The position numbers were made by a program, and so were the translations under genes. From Georgenia thermotolerans (GTDB taxonomy: Bacteria > Actinomycetota > Actinomycetes > Actinomycetales > Actinomycetaceae): a stretch of 40,379 nt of DNA. The DNA lies in contig NZ_VUKF01000042.1 of the NCBI RefSeq assembly GCF_009193185.1, forward strand, positions 1-40,379. Reading direction: 5' to 3'. Below are positions 39,709 to 40,379 of the stretch, piece by piece (positions within the stretch are counted from its first letter, which is position 1; each line of letters starts with the position of its first letter). The notes below the pieces were generated by a model. That model was not told where the DNA came from and ran no database searches. It was given only the letters and a program-made list of their open reading frames with translations.

Positions 39709-40379
39709 GCGCCGACGGCGTCCACGGGCGCTCCGCCCGGGCCGACGTCGAGCCCTCCACCGCCACCGCCCGCCAGCTCGTCGCCGCCCTCGTGGCCCAC
39801 GGCGTGCGCCACGTCGTCCTGGCCCCCGGCTCGCGCAGCGCGCCGCTGGCCTACGCCCTGCTCGCGGCCGAGGAGGCCGGCTGGCTCCGGCTGCACGTCC
39901 GGGTCGACGAGCGTGTCGCCGGGTTCGTGGCCCTCGGCCTCGCCCGGGCCGGCGCGGCGCAGACAGACGCCCAGAGCCCGCCGGCCCCGGTCGCCGTGGT
40001 GACCACCTCCGGCACGGCGGTGGCGAACCTCCACCCCGCGGTGCTCGAGGCCGCCCACTCGAACCTGCCCGTCGTCGTCGTCAGCGCCGACCGGCCGCAC
40101 GAGATGCGCGGCACGGGCGCCAACCAGACCACCGATCAGGTGGGCATCTTCGGCTCCGCCCCGCGCTACGCCGTCGACCTGCCCGCCGGCGCCCCCGGCG
40201 GCCCGCTGCTCGACCAGGTCGTCACCCGCGCGCTCGCCGCGGCCCAGGGCCTGCGCACCAGCGCCCCCGGCCCGGTGCACCTCAACGTCTCGCTCCGCGA
40301 CCCGCTTGCCCCCGCCACGACCTGGCGGCCCGGCCCGCCGCCCGCCCCGCGCCGCGTCGTCGCCGCACCGCCCGCGCCC
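39705..40379 (+). CDS. menD: SEPHCHC synthase MenD, 3' end cut off by the window
   Basis: MenD is the thiamine-diphosphate enzyme that adds 2-oxoglutarate to isochorismate, the first dedicated menaquinone step. About 225 residues are present of the usual 550 or more. The start is GTG in a GTGA overlap with menC. Family marks are [18 protein letters not shown], the catalytic Glu region [37 protein letters not shown], and [18 protein letters not shown]. The frame runs open to the window end. No Shine-Dalgarno is needed given the overlap, so it is probably coupled to menC. Confidence 0.96.
   Translation, partial: MSADGVHGRSARADVEPSTATARQLVAALVAHGVRHVVLAPGSRSAPLAYALLAAEEAGWLRLHVRVDERVAGFVALGLARAGAAQTDAQSPPAPVAVVTTSGTAVANLHPAVLEAAHSNLPVVVVSADRPHEMRGTGANQTTDQVGIFGSAPRYAVDLPAGAPGGPLLDQVVTRALAAAQGLRTSAPGPVHLNVSLRDPLAPATTWRPGPPPAPRRVVAAPPAP

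Noticed and set aside
1-40379. CRISPR array, defence system, biosynthetic cluster or toxin-antitoxin pair
   Set aside because: No spaced repeats, no cas-like or large modular genes, and no small paired toxin-type frames with support were found; the HNH gene alone does not make a defence system.

Overview
The window is chromosomal DNA from a very GC-rich actinobacterium. Gene content (class I xylose isomerase next to an araBD pair, ResB/CcsB cytochrome c maturation, classical menaquinone genes, RadA-DisA, the 32-residue bS22-like ribosomal protein) and protein style point to Micrococcales, perhaps near Cellulomonas or Georgenia; the family-level placement is an inference. I saw no tRNA, rRNA, insertion sequence, prophage or CRISPR array.

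Region by region. (1) 1-6 kb: a truncated glpD faces a SorC-type sugar-sensing regulator whose stop overlaps the start of an ArgA-type acetyltransferase. A small membrane protein, the DNA glycosylase MutY, an anchored hypothetical protein and the c-di-AMP synthase DisA follow. (2) 6-8.6 kb: radA and a solitary acyl-CoA dehydrogenase. (3) 8.8-19.5 kb: a pentose block with araBD, a multiple-monosaccharide ABC importer (chvE-gguA-gguB), the ROK repressor xylR, and xylAB. Two near-identical 21-bp boxes sit exactly on the -10 regions of the xylAB and importer promoters, so import and catabolism look co-repressed by XylR. (4) 19.5-21.5 kb: trkA and trkH for potassium uptake. (5) 21.7-25.1 kb: an AcuC-type deacetylase, a BldC-like DNA-binding protein, bS22, a glutaredoxin-like protein, and a divergent YceI/MarR pair with a palindromic operator. 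(6) 25.1-30 kb: a tightly overlapping operon of a histidine phosphatase, a TlpA/ResA-like thioredoxin, CcdA, ResB and CcsB for System II cytochrome c maturation, closed by a 16-bp terminator stem. (7) 30-40.4 kb: menaquinone genes menA, menE, menB, menC and menD (cut by the window end), interleaved with a PLDc_N-type membrane protein, a DUF4229 protein, a DUF3048 lipoprotein, a DUF222-HNH nuclease-like protein and a SugE-TetR pair. From memory, the order bS22 / ccs genes / men genes echoes that of mycobacteria, so most of it is conserved backbone with a few accessory insertions.

A recurring signal is a TAnnnT hexamer 5-7 nt upstream of the start codon, without a Shine-Dalgarno sequence. It precedes twelve genes and suggests leaderless transcripts. 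It also helped choose starts, for example for menB, menC and radA. I found no clearly new multi-gene system. The most interesting non-coding signals are the paired XylR operators, the interlocked xylR/xylA promoters, the hairpin leader of bS22, the inverted repeat before menA, and the DUF4229 tail encoded antisense to menA.
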